From the NCBI GenBank assembly GCA_947561395.2, contig OX387187.1:23665829-23729828 (forward strand): a DNA stretch of 64,000 nt, in the 5' to 3' direction. The stretch comes from Buxus sempervirens. Its lineage: Eukaryota > Streptophyta > Magnoliopsida > Buxales > Buxaceae. Position 1 is the stretch's first letter. The number at the start of each line of letters is the position of its first letter. The position numbers and the translations under genes were made by a program. The notes beneath the pieces were generated by a model. It saw only the letters and a list, made by a program, of their open reading frames with translations. It ran no database searches and was not told where the DNA came from. Below, piece by piece: positions 1-12,500 of this stretch.

Positions 1-691
1 CTCCGATCTCATTTTGATGATGGCTGGTCAGACACCTCCATTAGCCACCTTCTTCCTTTCTCTCCCTCTTTTCTCTCCATAATAAACCCACAAAATTTTC
101 CTCTTGTCTAACCTTAGTTTCCTATTTATACTAGGCTTTAGAAATCCTAAACCAACCCTAATTGGCTACTTTAATTTGAGCTAACCCAACCATGGTCTAA
201 TTAATGTCTAACACCTTCTAATTTAATTCCTACTTTTTCTCCACCTTCTATTTTCTACTTAAACAATACTAATTAAGTTTCTTATTATCTAAACTTCTAT
301 TTATAACCTATTTTCGTGCATAATATTTAATTTAACTTTAATATCACCTAAAACCTTATTTTCTCCAAATTAAGACGTGAAATCTCCTAATTACCCTTTT
401 TCCCACTTTTAGGCTTTTATTAATTTCTTTTAATTTCTAAATTGTCAAAATAAATTATTTCCTTCTATTTTCTAATTCTAGTTATTATTTAATGATCTAA
501 TTATTAATTACCCTTTTCTGAAAATTACCAAAATACCCTTTTTACTTTTTTTAGGGTAATTTCATTAAAATTCTTTCTTTATTTACAATTTATGACCTAT
601 TTGAATTACTTACTTCTAAATCTTCACTTAACTCATATTTTCTTTTATTTATTATTTATTTATTTATTAGGCGAAAATTCGGGGTTTTACA
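1..691 (-). mobile_element. Partial Ty3/gypsy-type LTR, cut by the window edge
   Basis: AT-rich, non-coding sequence. On the minus strand its right edge reads TGTAAAACCCCGAATTTT, the usual TG start of a plant gypsy LTR. It interrupts a Copia gag fragment, so it arrived after the Copia copy. The left end and the partner target duplication lie outside the window. Phrases such as GCTAACCCAACC also occur in the chromovirus LTR at 13505-14223, which suggests kinship. Whether it is a solo LTR or part of a full element cannot be decided. Confidence 0.6.
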
Positions 692-789
692 ACCTGACTA
701 CTCCAAAGAAGGAAATTTGTGGAGGAGAGCTTGATGGTGATCACATGCACCATGGTATTGAAGGAGAGAGCAGCAGAGTTAGAAGCCAT
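692..789 (-). pseudogene. Copia gag N-terminal fragment
   Basis: From the ATG at 789 the minus strand encodes about 33 residues with the Copia gag opening pattern: a small-residue start, then VITIKLSSTNFLLW, matching the family motif of IKL followed by NY/NFLLW. The gypsy LTR at 691 cuts it off. It directly follows a tRNA-Met-type primer site and a short LTR on the same strand, as expected for the 5' end of a Copia element. The downstream part of gag reappears at 3439 on the opposite strand. Confidence 0.8.
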
Positions 790-817
790 TTGGATCAAAG
801 GAGAGTTAGTCCGATTT

Positions 818-830
818 GGCTCTGATACAA
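818..830 (-). other. Copia primer binding site (tRNA-Met type)
   Basis: The minus strand reads TTGTATCAGAGCC, one substitution away from the classic Copia primer site TGGTATCAGAGCC. It begins immediately after the LTR end (TCCTCTCA) and 28 bases before the gag ATG at 789. Confidence 0.8.
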
Positions 831-932
831 TGAGAGGATATGTGAATCCACCGTGATTTTCAGATGGTGAGTATGTTTCAATTAAATAGAGTAAAACGAT
901 TACAGGTTTTTGTAACAATACAATATTCAAAT

Positions 933-3357
933 TGTAAGACCCCGAATTTTGGTTAATATTAATATCGAGAATTAAGTAAAAATTCTAATTATAGTTAATT
1001 GTGGAATTTCAGATAACTGAGGAGCATGGACAGATTTAGGATTTCTGGAAATTAAGTGAGCAAGGCTATAACTTAAGGTATGTGATGGCTACAATTTAAT
1101 TTAATAGGTACTTACATTACAGAAATTAAATTGGGTTGGTTTGGGTGTCAGTGTAGGTTTTACTGGAGTGGCAAGCATCGAAGTGGTTTTAAAACAGCTC
1201 TGGCGGCAACTATTTAAGCCAGCAAATAAGCCCTTGGTTCGGTTAGTTGGTTGCTTGAGTGAGAGTCTGGAGATCAGAGAAACAGAAGGCAAATAGCTAG
1301 GGTTTGAGGAAGAAGAAGGAGAGGAGATTTGTGCTGGAGCAATTATTGAGTTGGTTGCTCGTTGGAGATCAGATTGTCCGACTGCACAAGTGGGAGGTGC
1401 GATCAAATTCTGGTGACAGATATTAAGGAGATTAGGTAAGTGAATTTATTTGGGGGATTTAGAGTGTAATTGAGTTATTAAGGAAGATCGAACTCAGATC
1501 TAATCTGATCTGATCGTGGCTGTGAAACAAAGAAAATCGGCAGTGTAAATTACCATTTCGGAGGTGCGGATGGAAGAATTTGGAAGCTAGAAGACTGAGT
1601 TAGCTATCCAAGTAAGTAGCCCCGGATTTCTTCGTAGTTTTGTAATCGATTGCATGATTGTAATCTGATCTAGGTGTTGTAAATCTCGAATTTCATTGGG
1701 AGGTCATTTTGCAATCAAATTGTTAACTTGGAGCATGAACCTAAGTAGATTAATTTCAAATTGGTTTTATATGACTGTTAGAGGTGTTAGGAATTCGGAT
1801 TTGTATTCGTAGAAGCTTAAATTTAGGTCAGTCCTATTGATCTCGAGCTAACAGAGATTAGAAACAACTGTCGAAAAATTTAAGGGGTATGCGCTGAGTG
1901 CCGCTTACTGGCGGTACTCGGTGGCACTCAGCAGTAGTTCATTTGGTTGGTGCACCGACCTGGAGCCTATTGCCGCCCCCTGTCTTGAGGTCAGCGTACC
2001 CAACAAATTACCAGGTGATGTGCGGCTGACCATTCTGGGTTGTTTTTCTCCACTTTAGCACTTCAAGCACCTCTCTAGAAGTTAGATTAAGATGCTAGAA
2101 GTATTGTAAGGTGGTCAAAACCCACAAAGATCATTCCATAAATTATGGGGAGGAATTATGAGTTCTAAAAGTCAGTTTTGAGGGGCTAGTGGGTAGTTAA
2201 ATTCATGTCTGAGTTCCATGAGGTAGTGGCTATGCTTTATCTATGTTTTACTGTTGTTTTCCAGCTTGTGAATTGTTAACCTGAGTTTTATTGAATTACA
2301 AGGTGCTGAGAAGATTTTATGAAAAGGTATTTGTGTGAGTAAGGAAGTATATAACTGGTTTGGTCTTGTGTTTTGGGTTAGATTTCCAACTGAATTTCAT
2401 AGTGTTACTGTTCTGCACTTGAGCGACCCGTCATGAGTTTGGTTCGTGATTGATTGTAATACCAGAGGTTGGTATATCTTGCTACCCGAGATTGGTTTGT
2501 GTGTGAGTTGTTTGGTTTTGGTCTAGCTTGTCCTGGATCCTAGACTAAGCTTAGTAATGTAATGAATTATCTTTATTGTAGTAATTGCATGGCCATGAGT
2601 GTTACCATGACCAGGGTAGAGCAGCCCGTGTTCCTTGGTAGGTCGGATTGTCAATGCCAAAACCCGAAGTAGGCCGGCATTGGATGACAAAGTTCCTTTG
2701 TAGGCAGTCATTTCAGAGTTCCGCGTCTATGTTGACCGGACAATGTTCCAGGAGGCTTGGATGTCGCTTGGGCACGTAAATTACACAATACAAGTGAACT
2801 TCATGGCATTGGCCACGTGTGTATGGTTTATTATTGCTGTTTGGATTTTTGCTTTATCCTACTATTGAGAACTTGGGTTTTCGGAGTTTATGTTAACTTT
2901 TATTGTTATTCGGGATGTTATTCATGGCATGTTTTAGAACTAATATAAATTGATTTCTCCATGCATGTGCTACTTGCTAAGATATTTGTATCTCATTACG
3001 TTTGTTTTGTTTTGTTTTTCAGATACTCTCGGTGATGACCCATCTTTTGGGGTAGAGACTGCTGATTACTATATGGGAGAGGATTACTACTTTCCTTAGA
3101 GATTGTAGGTTCTATTGGTGATTTTGAATTGTGAAAGTTGTAATGGTTTAAACCTAGTTGATATTCAGTTTTGCTTAGAACTATTAACCTTCATGTTGTT
3201 TGATTCCCACGCTTAATAAATGAACCCTTATATTTTTCCGGACTTTGATGTATGTCCCATATATCAAGTGGAGTTGTTGATTGAAATGTGGGCCCATACC
3301 TAACCTCCGTGAGACGTGTTATATCTTTTTTGAACAACACGTATCCGGGGCGTTACA
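933..3357 (+). mobile_element. Solo LTR, gypsy type, target duplication CAAAT
   Basis: A 2425-bp unit starting TGTAAGACCCCGAATTTT and ending GGGCGTTACA, flanked by CAAAT at 928-932 and 3358-3362. No primer site, polypurine tract or coding region is present, so it is a solo LTR. It belongs to the same family as 5403-7526, sharing the last ~60 bases. A TATA-like TATTTAAG lies at 1211-1218 and a strong splice-donor sequence (AG/GTAAG) at 1436. An 11-nt phased GC-rich array lies at about 1888-2035. Confidence 0.9.
1888..2035 (+). repeat. 11-nt phased GC-rich word array
   Basis: Consecutive 11-nt blocks such as TATGCGCTGAG, TGCCGCTTACT, GGCGGTACTCG and GTGGCACTCAG carry a GCGC/GCCG/GGCG/GGCAC core at the same place. 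A second run starts about 60 bases further on (TGGTGCACCGA, CCTGGAGCCTA, TTGCCGCCCCC). It is more decayed than the related arrays at 6051-6290 and 19151-19340. Confidence 0.5.
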
Positions 3358-3389
3358 CAAATATACAAAGAAACATTTAAACTCTAACA

Positions 3390-3438
3390 ATCTTATCTCT
3401 AATCGTATCTGGTGGTGGAGAGTCATTCAAATCCTTAA
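3390..3438 (-). pseudogene. Copia pol C-terminal tail, minus strand
   Basis: The minus strand encodes KDLNDSPPPDTIRDKI, the typical last residues of a Copia pol before the 3' LTR. It matches 13128-13178 on the plus strand almost base for base. Similarity ends at 3438, where plus-strand gag sequence of the same family begins, so 3438/3439 is a rearrangement junction. Confidence 0.75.
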
Positions 3439-4432
3439 CATTTGATGAATGGCGTCGGATTAATCAGCGTATTGTCAGTCTTCTTCTTCTCTAACGGAGG
3501 AAGCTCTAGCTATTGTGGTAGGTCTTACCACCTCTCGTGAAGTATATACTGCTATGGAGAACTCATTCAGCCACAAATCCAAGACTCGTGAACTTCCTTT
3601 GAAAGATGATCTGCAGCTTATCAAACATGGCTCTCGTTCAATCCCAGAATATTCTCGTGCCTTCAAAACTATCTACGACCAGCTTGTTGCCATGGGTTGC
3701 TCAATTGATGAAACTGATCAAGTCCATTGGTATGTTTGTGGTCTTGGCCTTGAATACTCTGTTTTTGCTACTATACAAATGTCTTTGTCTCCATTGCTGT
3801 CTTTCCGAGATATTGTTCCCAAGGCCAAAGGATATGAGATTTTTACTCATTCCTTCACCGATCAATCTGCTAGTTCTGTTTCAGCTTTCACTGCCTCTCA
3901 TGTGCCCACCTCAGGTCCAAACAAAAATTTTGGTGGAAAGAAAGGGCACAAGCCCAAAGGTGGTCAACGAAATGGTGGAAAGAGACGCCCCTATGTTCCT
4001 CGGTGTCAGATTTGCAAAGGCGAACACACTGCTAATCGTTGTCACAATCGTCACAATCGAGCTGAACCATCTGCCCAACTAGCCGAAGCCTTCTCCAATT
4101 TTTCAGTCTCTGATGGACCAGTGTTTGATTGGTATACGGACACTGGTGCTTCTACGCATATGACTCCAGATTCTTCTCAGTTGGATAAGGTTGATTCATA
4201 TACTGGTAAGGATTGTGTAGTAGTTGGTAATGGTGCCTCTCTTCCTATAAGACATATTGGCAATCTTTCACCCACTCCCAATCTGGAGTTGCTTGATGTT
4301 CTGGTTGTTCCTCACTTGACTAAAAATTTATTATCATTCAGTAAACTAACTTCAAATTTCCCTTTGTCTGTTACTTTCACTCATAATAAATTTACTGTGC
4401 AGAATCGGGTCACCGGACAAGTGGAAGGCTAA
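3439..4432 (+). pseudogene. Copia gag and protease, 5'-truncated
   Basis: Encodes the Copia gag core starting near FDEWRRINQR, with a one- or two-base frameshift near 3490, then SREVYTAMENSFS (the family's SREVW..LE..F motif). A CCHC zinc knuckle follows (CQICKGEHTANRCHNR, about 4005-4055), then an aspartic protease with catalytic DTGAS near 4138-4155. The frame ends at a stop at 4430-4432, so the polyprotein is broken before integrase. The first ~70 gag residues are missing here and a matching N-terminal piece lies inverted at 692-789. Confidence 0.85.
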
Positions 4433-5402
4433 ATTTACTGTTCAGATTTACTAGTCAATGTAATGGAGGGCTTTATGTGTTGGAACGCAGCAGCCCAACT
4501 TTTCTTTCTGTCCTAAAAAATAAACATCTTCGTGCCTCTTATGATTTATGGCACGCTAGACTTGGTCATGCTTCGCATGCTACTATTTCTTTATTGAATA
4601 AAAATGGTCATTTATCTGTTACTTCTCTACTTCCCAATCCTACTATTTGTTCTTCATGTCAACATGCCAAAAGTAACCATCTTCCTTTTCATGATAATGA
4701 AAAACGATCTTCGGAAATTTTGGGGTTAGTTCACAGGGACATTTGGGGACTGGCTCCTATTACCTCAAATATGGGCTACCATTACTATGTCTTCTTTAGA
4801 GATTATCATTCCCGCTTCACCTGGTTTTATCCTATGCAGTTCAAATTAGATATTTTTTATGTTTTCCTCACCTTTCAAAGTTTTGTTGAAAATCAATTTA
4901 ATCGCAAAATTAAAATTTTACAAATTGATGGGGTGGCTGAATACACTAGTCTTCGCTTTCAAAATAATATGTGTTCCCATGGCATCCATCATCAAATGTC
5001 CTGCCCTTATACTCCTTCTCAAAATGGTAGAGCTGAGAGAAAACATCGACATCTCACAAAAAGGAGTTTATCTATGCTTTTTGCATCTCATGTTCCACTC
5101 AAGCTTTGGGTTGATGCTTTCCACACTGCTGTTTTTACTATTAACCGGTTGCCGACACTTGTTCTCGACGGCCTTTCTCCTTATGAGATATTGTATAGTA
5201 AGACTCCTAGTTATGAAAATTTTCACCCTTTTGGCTGTCTCGTTTATCCTTGTTTACGTGACTATGCCTCCAACAAATTTGACAATCGCAGTTTGCCTTG
5301 TCTTTTTATTGGTTATAGCATGTCCCACAGAGGCTTCTAATGTTTAAATCCCAAAACCCAACAAGTATATATTACTCGTCATGCTAGATTTGATGAATTG
5401 CA
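4433..5402 (+). pseudogene. Copia integrase region
   Basis: Contains the HHCC zinc-binding segment (WHARLGHAS then CSSCQHAK). The DDE core follows: Asp in HRDIWG (4738), Asp in QIDGVAEY (4927) and Glu in NGRAERK (about 5034), with normal D35E spacing. The usual DNGGE motif is altered. A stop at 5338 interrupts the conserved Copia stretch that continues as CLNPKTQQVYITRHARFDE. The copy is then split by the solo LTR at 5403-7526. Confidence 0.85.
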
Positions 5403-7526
5403 TGTAAAACCCCAAATTTTCTACATGATTTTTATTGGGAAAATAAAATTAATAAGCTGTGTGTATGTAGGGAAACTCGGTGGGCGAGCGTTGCACCAAA
5501 TCAAGTTGATTTAAATCTCGTCGAGCGGCAAAGTATATAGGGTAAGTATAAATACATAAGGTAGTTAGATTCATAGGTTTCGTTCTCTCGCATACCTTGT
5601 GTTGAATGAGTTGCAGCTGGTGATCTAGGGTTTTGGAGAGAAGCAGACCTTGTGTTCCTGCCGATCAGAGTTCTTAGAATCAGGGTGTTCAAGGAAAACC
5701 TATTGCGAACTGAAGGAGACTTGGGTGATGATCGACTGTGGTTTTTGCTATTCGAGGAGTTGCTGTTGCAAGACTTTAGAGTGTATAACAGTGAGTAGCA
5801 TCGTTTTGATTTTATGGTGGGTTTTGATCTCTGAGATTAGTCAGAAGCATGTTTTCTGAATAATTTATTTATCGAGCGTGAGTTATTTGATGTGTTTAGA
5901 GTTGTAATTATAAAGTTGTTTAGATTAAATCCGAACCATGTTTAATAGTGTTTTGGTAATAGTTGAAGCATAGATGAGTGGTTTCAGAGGTCAAAAATAC
6001 GGCCAGTCATGGAGTTCTGAGATTAACAGAGAGTCGCGAATTGAAGGTAGTGTCCGCCGACTTGGTGCCTACCTAGCGCCAAGTGATAGAGTCAACGCAA
6101 GGTATAGTATGTTGTTATCGCCGAGTTCGCGCTAAGCTCGCGCCAACCATGCGCGAAGTATTATTTTGTATCGCCGAGCTCGCACTTGTCTCGCGCCAGG
6201 TAAATTTTAGTCCTCGCGAAGTGTGGTTTTAGTATACGCCTAGTCCACGCCGACCCCGCACCAAGCGCCAGAGGTCAGCGCACCCAATAAAAAAATCTGC
6301 CGAAAGTGTTTTTGACCAATCCAACCCAATTTTTGATATTTTGAGACTTCAACCTCTTACCCAAAGGCTAGATTAGGATATTAGAAATATTATATCTGTT
6401 CAAAACCATTGGGCGAGCCTTAAATCAAATTTTGGGTATTTATATAGGTTTCCAAAGTGGGGATTGAAGGAGTCTGGGTAGGTTTACTGATCATGACACT
6501 ATAATGAGTTGCTATTCTGTGTGAGTAAAAGGATTTTAATGCTAATGAGGCTTCTTGTTTTGGGGTTTGGATACCTTACTGAAAATCACATGAGTTGCTA
6601 TTCTGGTTGGAATGGCTTGTGATGAGTGTATTGGATACACATGATGGTAATCAGTGTGGGGTTATTTTTTTGCAACTACTAAGTTTTGTGAACTTGTTAA
6701 TTTGGTTTTGGGTTTAGCTTCCCTTGGATCCATGTTAAGCTTAGTAATGTGATGGTATTGTTTGTTGGGATAATTTCATGGCCTAGTGTGTTGCCACGAC
6801 CGGTGTAGAGCAACCAGATACCCTGAGTAGGCCTGGTTGTCAATGCCGATACCCGGAGTAGGCCGGCATTGGATGACAATACCCTGAGTAGGCCGTCATT
6901 TCAAAGTTCCGATACCCTAAGTAGGCCAGAACTGTGTACATGGAGATGTGGAGTGTCTCCTTGGCATGTGAATTAACCAACTTAAGCAATATGCATGACA
7001 TTGACCTTTCGTTGTTTTATCGGTACTGTGGTTGATATTTGATGTGAACTAATGTTAGACTTCTGGATTTCCATCCCGTGTTTATCTCTATTGACGTATT
7101 GGTGTTGGTTATTTATCGGTGCATAATCTATAACTGTGGTTAACTATTTCTGCACGCATATGCTACTCGCATTCCTTTGTTTTTGTTTTGTTTCTCAGAT
7201 ACTCGTGGTGAGGCACCTACTGGGGTAGATCCGACTGACACATATAGGGAGGAAGATTATTACTACAATCCATAGACTAGTAGTTTTATTTTAGATTGAA
7301 ACTTTGACTCATTTGATTTTGGGAAATGTAATAAAGTAGTTGATGTGGATTCGTTTGACTTGACTTAAAGATTATTTTGGACGTCTTAGATAAGAATTTA
7401 ATTGTGCACTCTGATATGGTATTAAATGCGTGATTATCCAGCGATCAAATTTATTTTGGATCCTTACCTAACCCTCTGTGAGACGTGTTATATCTTTAAT
7501 GAACAACACGGATCTAGGGCGTTACA
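5403..7526 (+). mobile_element. Solo LTR, gypsy type, target duplication TTGCA
   Basis: A 2124-bp unit starting TGTAAAACCCCAAATTTT and ending GGGCGTTACA, flanked by TTGCA at 5398-5402 and 7527-7531. Same family as 933-3357. TATAAATA at 5547-5554 is a credible core promoter and a splice-donor-like GTGAGT follows near 5792. No coding region or primer site is present. An 11-nt phased array lies at about 6051-6290. Confidence 0.9.
6051..6290 (+). repeat. 11-nt phased CGCC/GCGC word array
   Basis: Runs of 11-nt blocks, for example TATCGCCGAGT, TCGCGCTAAGC, TCGCGCCAACC, ATGCGCGAAGT. Four runs start near 6051, 6116, 6169 and 6233, so the higher-order repeat is 53-65 bp. The words are close to those in the Tat solo LTR at 18756-20933 even though the LTR families differ. 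Confidence 0.65.
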
Positions 7527-7531
7527 TTGCA

Positions 7532-9506
7532 TTATCCTTCAACTAATTCTTCTTCATTGCAGAATCATCACTAATTAGATTTCTCTACCTTCTCCGAACC
7601 TTCTTTGGGTTATTCTCCATCCTCTATTTTACCACCATCCAAGGCACAATTACCACTTACTATGCCATCCCCTTCCAGTACGTATCCTTGTGCTACTAAT
7701 TTGATTCTACCTCATGTGCAGACTCCAAGTTCTTTGTAGGAGATCAAAGTACCTTCAGCTCCACCACGTGATTCCATCTTCAATACTTCAGCTTCCACTC
7801 CTTTGGTGGAACCCACAGGTGCTTTAGATCCTCCATCAACTTCATGCAATACTCACCCTATGATTAGACGAGCTAAATCTGGAATTTCTCTGCCTAAGCA
7901 GCATGCTCGTCTATGCTATGTTCCAGATACTCCTTTACTTCATGCATTGTTGACTATTAAAGAACCAAAGAGTTACAAATCTGCTGCTAAATATCCTCAA
8001 TGGGTGGCAGCCATGGATGAAGAGATTATGGCTCTTGCTAAAAACAACACTTGGACTCTTGTCCCAAGACCTACCAACACCAACATTGTTGGATCTAAAT
8101 GGGTTTATCGTGTCAAGTACAAATCTGATGGTTCTATTGATCGTTTTAAAGCTCGTCTCATAGCTAAAGGATACACTCAGCAACCAGGACTTGATTTTAC
8201 TGATACTTTTAGCCCTGTTGTTATGGCTTCCATAGTTCGTGTTGTTTTATCTCTTGCTGTTTCTAAAAATTGGATGTTTCGTCAATTGGATGTCAAAAAT
8301 GCGTTTTTAAATGGTTTTCTCAAGGAGGAAATCTTTATGGAGCAGCCCCCGGGTTATATTACTTCAAATTCTTCTACTCATGTCTGCAAGCTTAACAAGT
8401 CCCTTTATGGTCTAAAGCAAGCACCACGGGCTTGGTTTCAGCGTTTCAGTAATTTTCTAAAGCAAGTTGGTTTTCTCTGTAGCCGAGCGGATCCATCTCT
8501 CTTTGTGCTCTCTCGGTCATCTGGACTTATATATCTTCTCCTATGTGTGGACGATATTATCATCACAGGCAACAATATTGCATTGATTGATGCTTTTGTC
8601 TCTCGGCTTCATCAGACTTTTGCAACCAAGGATTTAGGCTCACTGAATTATTTCCTTGGACTTGAGGTTCTTCATAATTGTGATGGATTATTCTTGAGTC
8701 AAACCAAGTAAGCTACTGACATCCTATCCAAAGTTCAATTGGTTGATGCGAAACCTGTTTCGACACCAATGGTTGTTTCTCAACACTTGTCCTCTACTGG
8801 AGCATCTTATGAAGATCCCACACTCTATCATTCCTTGGTAGATGCACTGCAATACTTAACAATCACCAGGCCTGATCTCGCTCATGCTATGAATTCTGTC
8901 AATCAGTATATGCAAACACCCACAGATCTTCATTTTCAAGCATTCAAACGCATCCTGCGTTATGTCAAGGGCACATTACCATATATGGCTTGTGTTTCTC
9001 TCCATCGTCATCTTCTAATATTGTCGCTTATTCCGATGCTGATTGGGCCAGTTTTCCAGACACTCGTTGATTAATTTCGAGTTATTCAGTTTATCTAGGC
9101 GACAATCTTGTCTCTTGGAGTTCCAAGAAATAGCCTACGGTATCACGTTCCAGCTGTGAATCCGAATATAGAGCGCTTCACTTGTTGCTGCCGAAGTCAA
9201 ATGGCTTTCTCATCTTCTTCAAGACCTTCAAGTTACTTCCAAGCATCACCCACTTTTGCTTTGTGATAACACAAGTGCGATCTTTTTGAGTCTCAATCCC
9301 ATATCTCACCATCGTTCCAAGCATATTGACTTCGACTATCATTTCGTTAGGGAACATGTAGCCTCTGGTGTTCTCGCTATTAAACATGTTCCATCTCATT
9401 TACAAGTGGCTGACGTTTTTACGAAAAGTCTTTCTCATTCTCTGCTTACTACCTTCCAGTCCAAGCTCTGCGTTCATGCTGCACCCACGCTGATCTTGAA
9501 GGGGGG
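7532..9506 (+). pseudogene. Copia reverse transcriptase and RNase H, decayed
   Basis: Continues the Copia pol after the solo LTR. RT shows GSKWVYRVKY, LDVKNAFLNG, KSLYGLKQAPRAW and a catalytic CVDD at 8544-8555 (YVDD in most relatives). RNase H follows with SDADWA and DNTSAIFLSLNP. The region holds stops at about 7577, 7735 and 8709 and frameshifts near 8985 and 9250, so it cannot make a working product. The RT motifs suggest the Ale/Retrofit lineage. The pol end (LILKGGV) is interrupted at 9506 by another LTR and resumes at 13128. Confidence 0.85.
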
Positions 9507-12500
9507 TGTGCGCATCTGAAAAACGGTCGCACTGGTAGAAAACGGGAAATCGGAGTCGCCACTGCCTGATGGGGTGCAGGCGGACACCTGGGTGCCTAAG
9601 TTAGTCTATTTTGGGCTTTGGTCTGCGGCTTGAGATTCTAAGTTGGTTCTCGGTTGTGGTCTGGGGAAGTCCGTGGACACCCCAGTCCACCCCGTCGGAT
9701 GACGGGTCCCGTGGGTTCCCTGGTTTGAGTCAGCTCTCTTTTGGTTCTCACCCGATTCCTAATCCAGCAGGTATTTAAGTTAGGTCTCGGTGGGATCACC
9801 TGAGTGGTGTGGGTCCCTTTAGTTGATTTTATCTCGCTTAAATTAGGTGATCTATGTCTGATGGTGTGGGCCCCGTTGGAAGGTCCACGGTGTCCTTGGT
9901 GGGCTGGGGTAAGCCCAGGTACCTATGTGGGCCTCTGTCTAAGCCTAGGAGGCCCTATAGGCTTTGGTGAAGTGAATTGATTTTTCCTTAAAGTTTAATT
10001 TGAGCATTTATGTGATTTCCCTGTAACAAATGGGTCTCCATTGATTTGCAGGCCCCCATGATGGTTGCCAAAACGTTTTCAAATTATCTTATTTAAATTC
10101 ACCAAAGGGTTGTGGACATTGGAGCTTGGGGCCCGTAGTCCAATCTTAGGCTTGCAAGCCCATGTTCCTGAAGTTTAGGGTTTTAAACCCTCACTTGATT
10201 GGTTGGTGGGCTTTGACGGGCCCGATAGGCCCTTGCCCTTGGTCTCGGCCAAACCACGCAATTTAAAAATCATTCCACAAACAAAGTTAGGGTGGGCCGC
10301 ATTAGGTTTGGCCCATCCGATTTGATTGGTTAATTTCACTTAATCTTGCTTATTTGCATGCTTACCGGTTCATCGGGCTTGGTGGGTCCCGTTGGAAGGC
10401 CCACGGATGTTCCAAATTGGACCGAGGGTCCAGGTCCCATGTCGGGTTTCCGGATGACCTGGAAACCCTATCGGTTCGCTTGGTTCACTTGTGAGGTTAT
10501 TCAAATTAACAAAAACCAAAAGTCACACCCAACCATGCATTTTTAAGGTCTTTGCAATGGGGGTGGTTTTTGGGCTTCCTAGGAGGTTCTAGTGACCATG
10601 TGGGCCCCTGTGTGAGCCCACAGTGGTGCAAAGTGTGGGGGAATACCCCATTTTGGGTCTCTCTGGGGACCTTTGAACCATGGGTGAAGGGGAGAAGGCT
10701 ACGGGCTTTGCCTTCTCCCATTTACATCCAAATCAGCAGTGAAACAGGGACTTGAGTGTCCCTGTTTTTTGGCATCTTCATTCCATAAATCCACAAGCAA
10801 TCAAATAAGGTAAAAGGGGGACAACCACATAGGTCTTGATGGCATGACTTAAACCCTAATAAGTACTCACATAACATGTACATATGAAGCGAAGTGGGTG
10901 CTCATGTAAACAAATTAAATAATAATGCAAGTAAAAAAAATAGTGACCTAGCATGCTTCTAATGGAGAAGTGTGCATGTATTCAAGAAATACAAATGTAC
11001 ATAGGCATGCTACACAAATTTATAAAGAGAAACCACGCTGCAGGTGAGCCAAACCAGCAGCTGTTTGGAGGGGATTAGCATGCTAAAAGGGGGCTAGAAA
11101 TGGAGGGAAAGTGACCTAGCATGCCACTAAGTTGGGGATAGGTGTGTGCACTTGGTGTTCGTGCAAGTAAAGGTCCTACCATGCAAACATATTTGAATAA
11201 AAGCATGCTGTAGGTGCCTTGGACAGCAGCTAGTAATGGTGATTGACCATGCCAAAAGGGTTGGAAACCATGGGGATTAGGGAGGGGGAAAGCCACCCCT
11301 CATTCGGGATACTAACATGCTGAACCTAGGGGGTTTTGGTGGGGTGAAGGAGCACTTTAATGGACCCAATACAGCGAGCTACGGGGAGCATAACAGCGGC
11401 CAAATGGAGGGGCTTATCAATATACAATACCACAAACTAAAAGGGCTAAGAAGGACTCAAAAACAATAGCATTCCGAAGGAGAAAGGGGAACACATTTAT
11501 ACATGTGAGTATGCATATTTCAAAATCAATAAATCCTACCCAAGAGAGAACCATTCATCATGAGAAACACACAAAAATAGGAATGAAAACCACAAAGAAA
11601 GGGAGCAAAGGGATAGTGGGGCTTACGTAGGGGGTACATTGGATGAGATAGAAGAGGAACATACTCCTCCTTTTGATGAAAATAAAGCACAAATGAAAGA
11701 AATACAGCAGCCAAACAATAACCTATGAACCCTCTAAATCAGTCAAAAATGATCTCCTTCCTCTCTTTATACTACCGGAAGCTATTCCCCCCTTACCATG
11801 GGGTTATCTACAAATTTAGGCTAGCATGAACTCAAGACAAGGGGGTGAAACATACCATGATCAGAACAGCAAATGTATGACACTAGAAAAGAAATAAAAA
11901 GTGCTCCAATCATACTAATATTCAAGTATGTTAAATAAAAATACATAAGGGAACTCACCTTCAGTTTACAAAACCGTTTAGAGTATTCTTGACCTCCTCT
12001 TGTGCTGGATCAGCACTTGAGCAGCACTTCCTCTTCTCCAAATGCACTCCAAAGATCTCTTTTAGTGTTTAAAAGGAAGAAATAAGTGTAGAGAAGTGAT
12101 TAGAAGAGATTTGAGTAGGGTTTCAAGGCTTGAGATGGGGTTGGAGTGGGTTTTGGGATCATTTGGATAGGGTGGGGTTGCTGGAGAAAAGGGAGAGAGG
12201 TTGGAGAGAATCGATTGGAAGAAGATTGGAGAGTTCGAAAATGGGAGACCCCTTGAAGTCTTGGAGAAAAAAAATCCTTTTAAATCTTGGAAGGTGGATG
12301 GTTGTCTTGGGAAGAGCCAAGGTCTTATGGGGAAGTCAAGAGTCTTCTTGGGAGGTTAAGAGTCAATGGGAAGATGAAGGGTTTTTGTTGGGAAGTTAAG
12401 AGTTAGTGGGAAGATGAAGGGTTTTTGTTGGGAAGATGAAGGGTTAATGGGAAGATGAAGGGTTGGTGGGAGATGACACATGTGAAGCATGCATTGGGTC

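Larger units (their letters stand above)
831..3389 (-). mobile_element. Short Copia LTR, minus orientation, split by a solo LTR
   Basis: On the minus strand it starts TGTTAGAG at 3389 and ends CCTCTCA at 831. After removing the insertion (933-3357) and one copy of its target duplication the LTR is 129 bp. That is the same length as the matching plus-strand LTR at 13179-13307, with only scattered substitutions. The short length fits Ale-type Copia elements. On its upstream side (3390-3438) sits the end of a Copia pol, so the order here is pol tail, LTR, primer site, gag. Confidence 0.75.

Noticed and set aside
3399-3440. Plus-strand reading of 3399-3440 as more gag N-terminus
   Set aside because: It reads open in the gag frame, but the same bases match the pol tail at 13128-13178 on the other strand, so the open frame is a coincidence.
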